Positions 6,306 to 7,077 of a stretch of 7,077 nucleotides of DNA are shown in pieces. Under the pieces are notes generated by a model. It was not told where the DNA came from and did no database searches. It was given only the letters and a program-made list of their open reading frames with translations. Each line of letters begins with the position of its first letter. Position 1 is the first letter of the stretch. Both the position numbers and the translations under genes were made by a program. This stretch comes from Hyphomonas sp. (GTDB taxonomy: Bacteria > Pseudomonadota > Alphaproteobacteria > Caulobacterales > Hyphomonadaceae): assembly GCA_024743015.1 (NCBI GenBank), contig JANSXJ010000189.1:1-7077 (forward strand). Direction: 5' to 3'.

Positions 6306-7077
6306 ATGCGGGATGGCGGTATGTGGCTGTTCAAGCTGATTGTCATCCTCGCTGCGGCTTATGTCGTCATCGTCGCGGTGATGTATGCCGCTCAAACCCA
6401 AATGCTGTTTCCAACCGGGATGGCGTCGGCGGGCCAGCCCTTCCTGCCGGCCTCAGCGGCCCGGCTTGAGTTTGAAACCTCGGACGGCGACCGCCTCCAT
6501 GGCGTGCACATCGGACCCGCCGAAACGGCCTCCGAAGGGCGATCGGTGGTTCTCGGTTTCGGCGGCAATGCCTGGAACGCGGACGATCTCGCCGCCTATC
6601 TGCACGGGCTGTTCCCCGACGACGACGTGGTCGCCTTCCACTACCGAGGCTATCGGCCGAGCACGGGTCGGCCAAGCGCCGCCGCTTTGCTGCCCGATGC
6701 GCCGGTCGTCTATGATCAGGTGATCGCGGCCCTTGATACCGAACGCGTCGTAGCCGTCGGGTTCAGCATCGGCTCCGGCGTTGCGGCGCATCTTGCAAGC
6801 CGCCGGCCGCTTGCCGGCCTGATCCTGGTGAGCCCGTTCGATTCGCTCGAAGCGCTGGTACGCGAGCATTATCCCTGGGTGCCGGTGAGGTGGCTGCTGC
6901 GCCATCACATGTCACCTCTCGAGGACCTGCAAGGCCTGCCCACTCCGACCGCGCTGATCGCCGCCGAGCGCGACACGATCATTCCGCCCCGACGGACCGA
7001 AGCGGTCCAGCGGGTGATTCCTGCTCTCGTTCTCGACCAGACGATCACGGATGCCAACCATAACGACCTCTATGGTC
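6306..7077 (+). CDS. Membrane-anchored alpha/beta hydrolase (YfhR/BEM46/ABHD13-like), 3' end beyond the window
   Basis: An open frame of 257 codons runs to the right edge without a stop, so the C-terminus is missing. An N-terminal hydrophobic segment, 'WLFKLIVILAAAYVVIVAVMYAAQ' in essence (about residues 7-29), is a probable uncleaved membrane anchor, placing the catalytic domain outside the cytoplasm or at the membrane. The hydrolase fold follows: 'VVLGFGGNAWN' (81-91) for the oxyanion region, 'AFHYRGYRPSTGRPS' (110-124), the nucleophile elbow 'GFSIGSG' with Ser154, the acidic residue Asp223 in 'AERDTIIPP', and His252 in 'NHNDLYG'. The triad is thus complete just before the edge. The 'YRGYRPSTGRPS' and Ser-elbow pattern matches the YfhR/BEM46 group of serine hydrolases, usually about 270-300 residues, so only a little should be missing. 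The substrate is unknown. It shares its direction with the exporter operon on the far side of the four-gene block. Confidence 0.85.
   Translation, partial: MRDGGMWLFKLIVILAAAYVVIVAVMYAAQTQMLFPTGMASAGQPFLPASAARLEFETSDGDRLHGVHIGPAETASEGRSVVLGFGGNAWNADDLAAYLHGLFPDDDVVAFHYRGYRPSTGRPSAAALLPDAPVVYDQVIAALDTERVVAVGFSIGSGVAAHLASRRPLAGLILVSPFDSLEALVREHYPWVPVRWLLRHHMSPLEDLQGLPTPTALIAAERDTIIPPRRTEAVQRVIPALVLDQTITDANHNDLYG

Overview
The window looks like chromosomal or accessory DNA from an alphaproteobacterium, probably of the Hyphomicrobiales/Rhodobacterales type. The DNA is GC-rich, the genes are tightly packed with ATGA stop/start overlaps, and the purine-rich ribosome binding sites and protein families are typical of that group. 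The assignment is by general resemblance only; no marker gene is present.

Left block (1-2130, + strand): the 3' end of a periplasmic adaptor gene of the DevB/HlyD type, then a complete DevC-type permease and a complete DevA-type ATPase. The three are joined by a 4-base overlap and a 7-base gap. Together they describe an ABC exporter that hydrolyses ATP on the inner membrane and passes its substrate through the adaptor, normally to a TolC-like outer-membrane channel. The substrate cannot be read from the sequence.

Middle block (2381-5901, - strand): four genes in one direction. In order of transcription they are an AraC-family regulator with an N-terminal arabinose_bd-type sensor region, a DJ-1/PfpI (Hsp31-like) protein with a Cys-His nucleophile pair, an extended short-chain dehydrogenase of the dihydroflavonol-4-reductase/Gre2 type, and a YfcG-like (Nu-class) glutathione transferase. 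The spacings are 68 bases, 46 bases and a 4-base overlap, so the last three and possibly all four form an operon. The enzyme set suggests detoxification of reactive carbonyls or other electrophiles, controlled by the upstream regulator. This is inference from family membership.

Right block (6306-7077, + strand): a membrane-anchored alpha/beta hydrolase that runs off the window without a stop. Its Ser-Asp-His triad is visible.

The two junctions (2131-2380 and 5902-6305) hold no convincing gene. The middle block runs against the flanking genes and includes visibly AT-richer stretches, so it may be an inserted cassette. I saw no transposase, integrase, tRNA, CRISPR array or clear terminal repeats. 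The most interesting point is the regulator plus three-enzyme electrophile-response cassette; its individual families are known.
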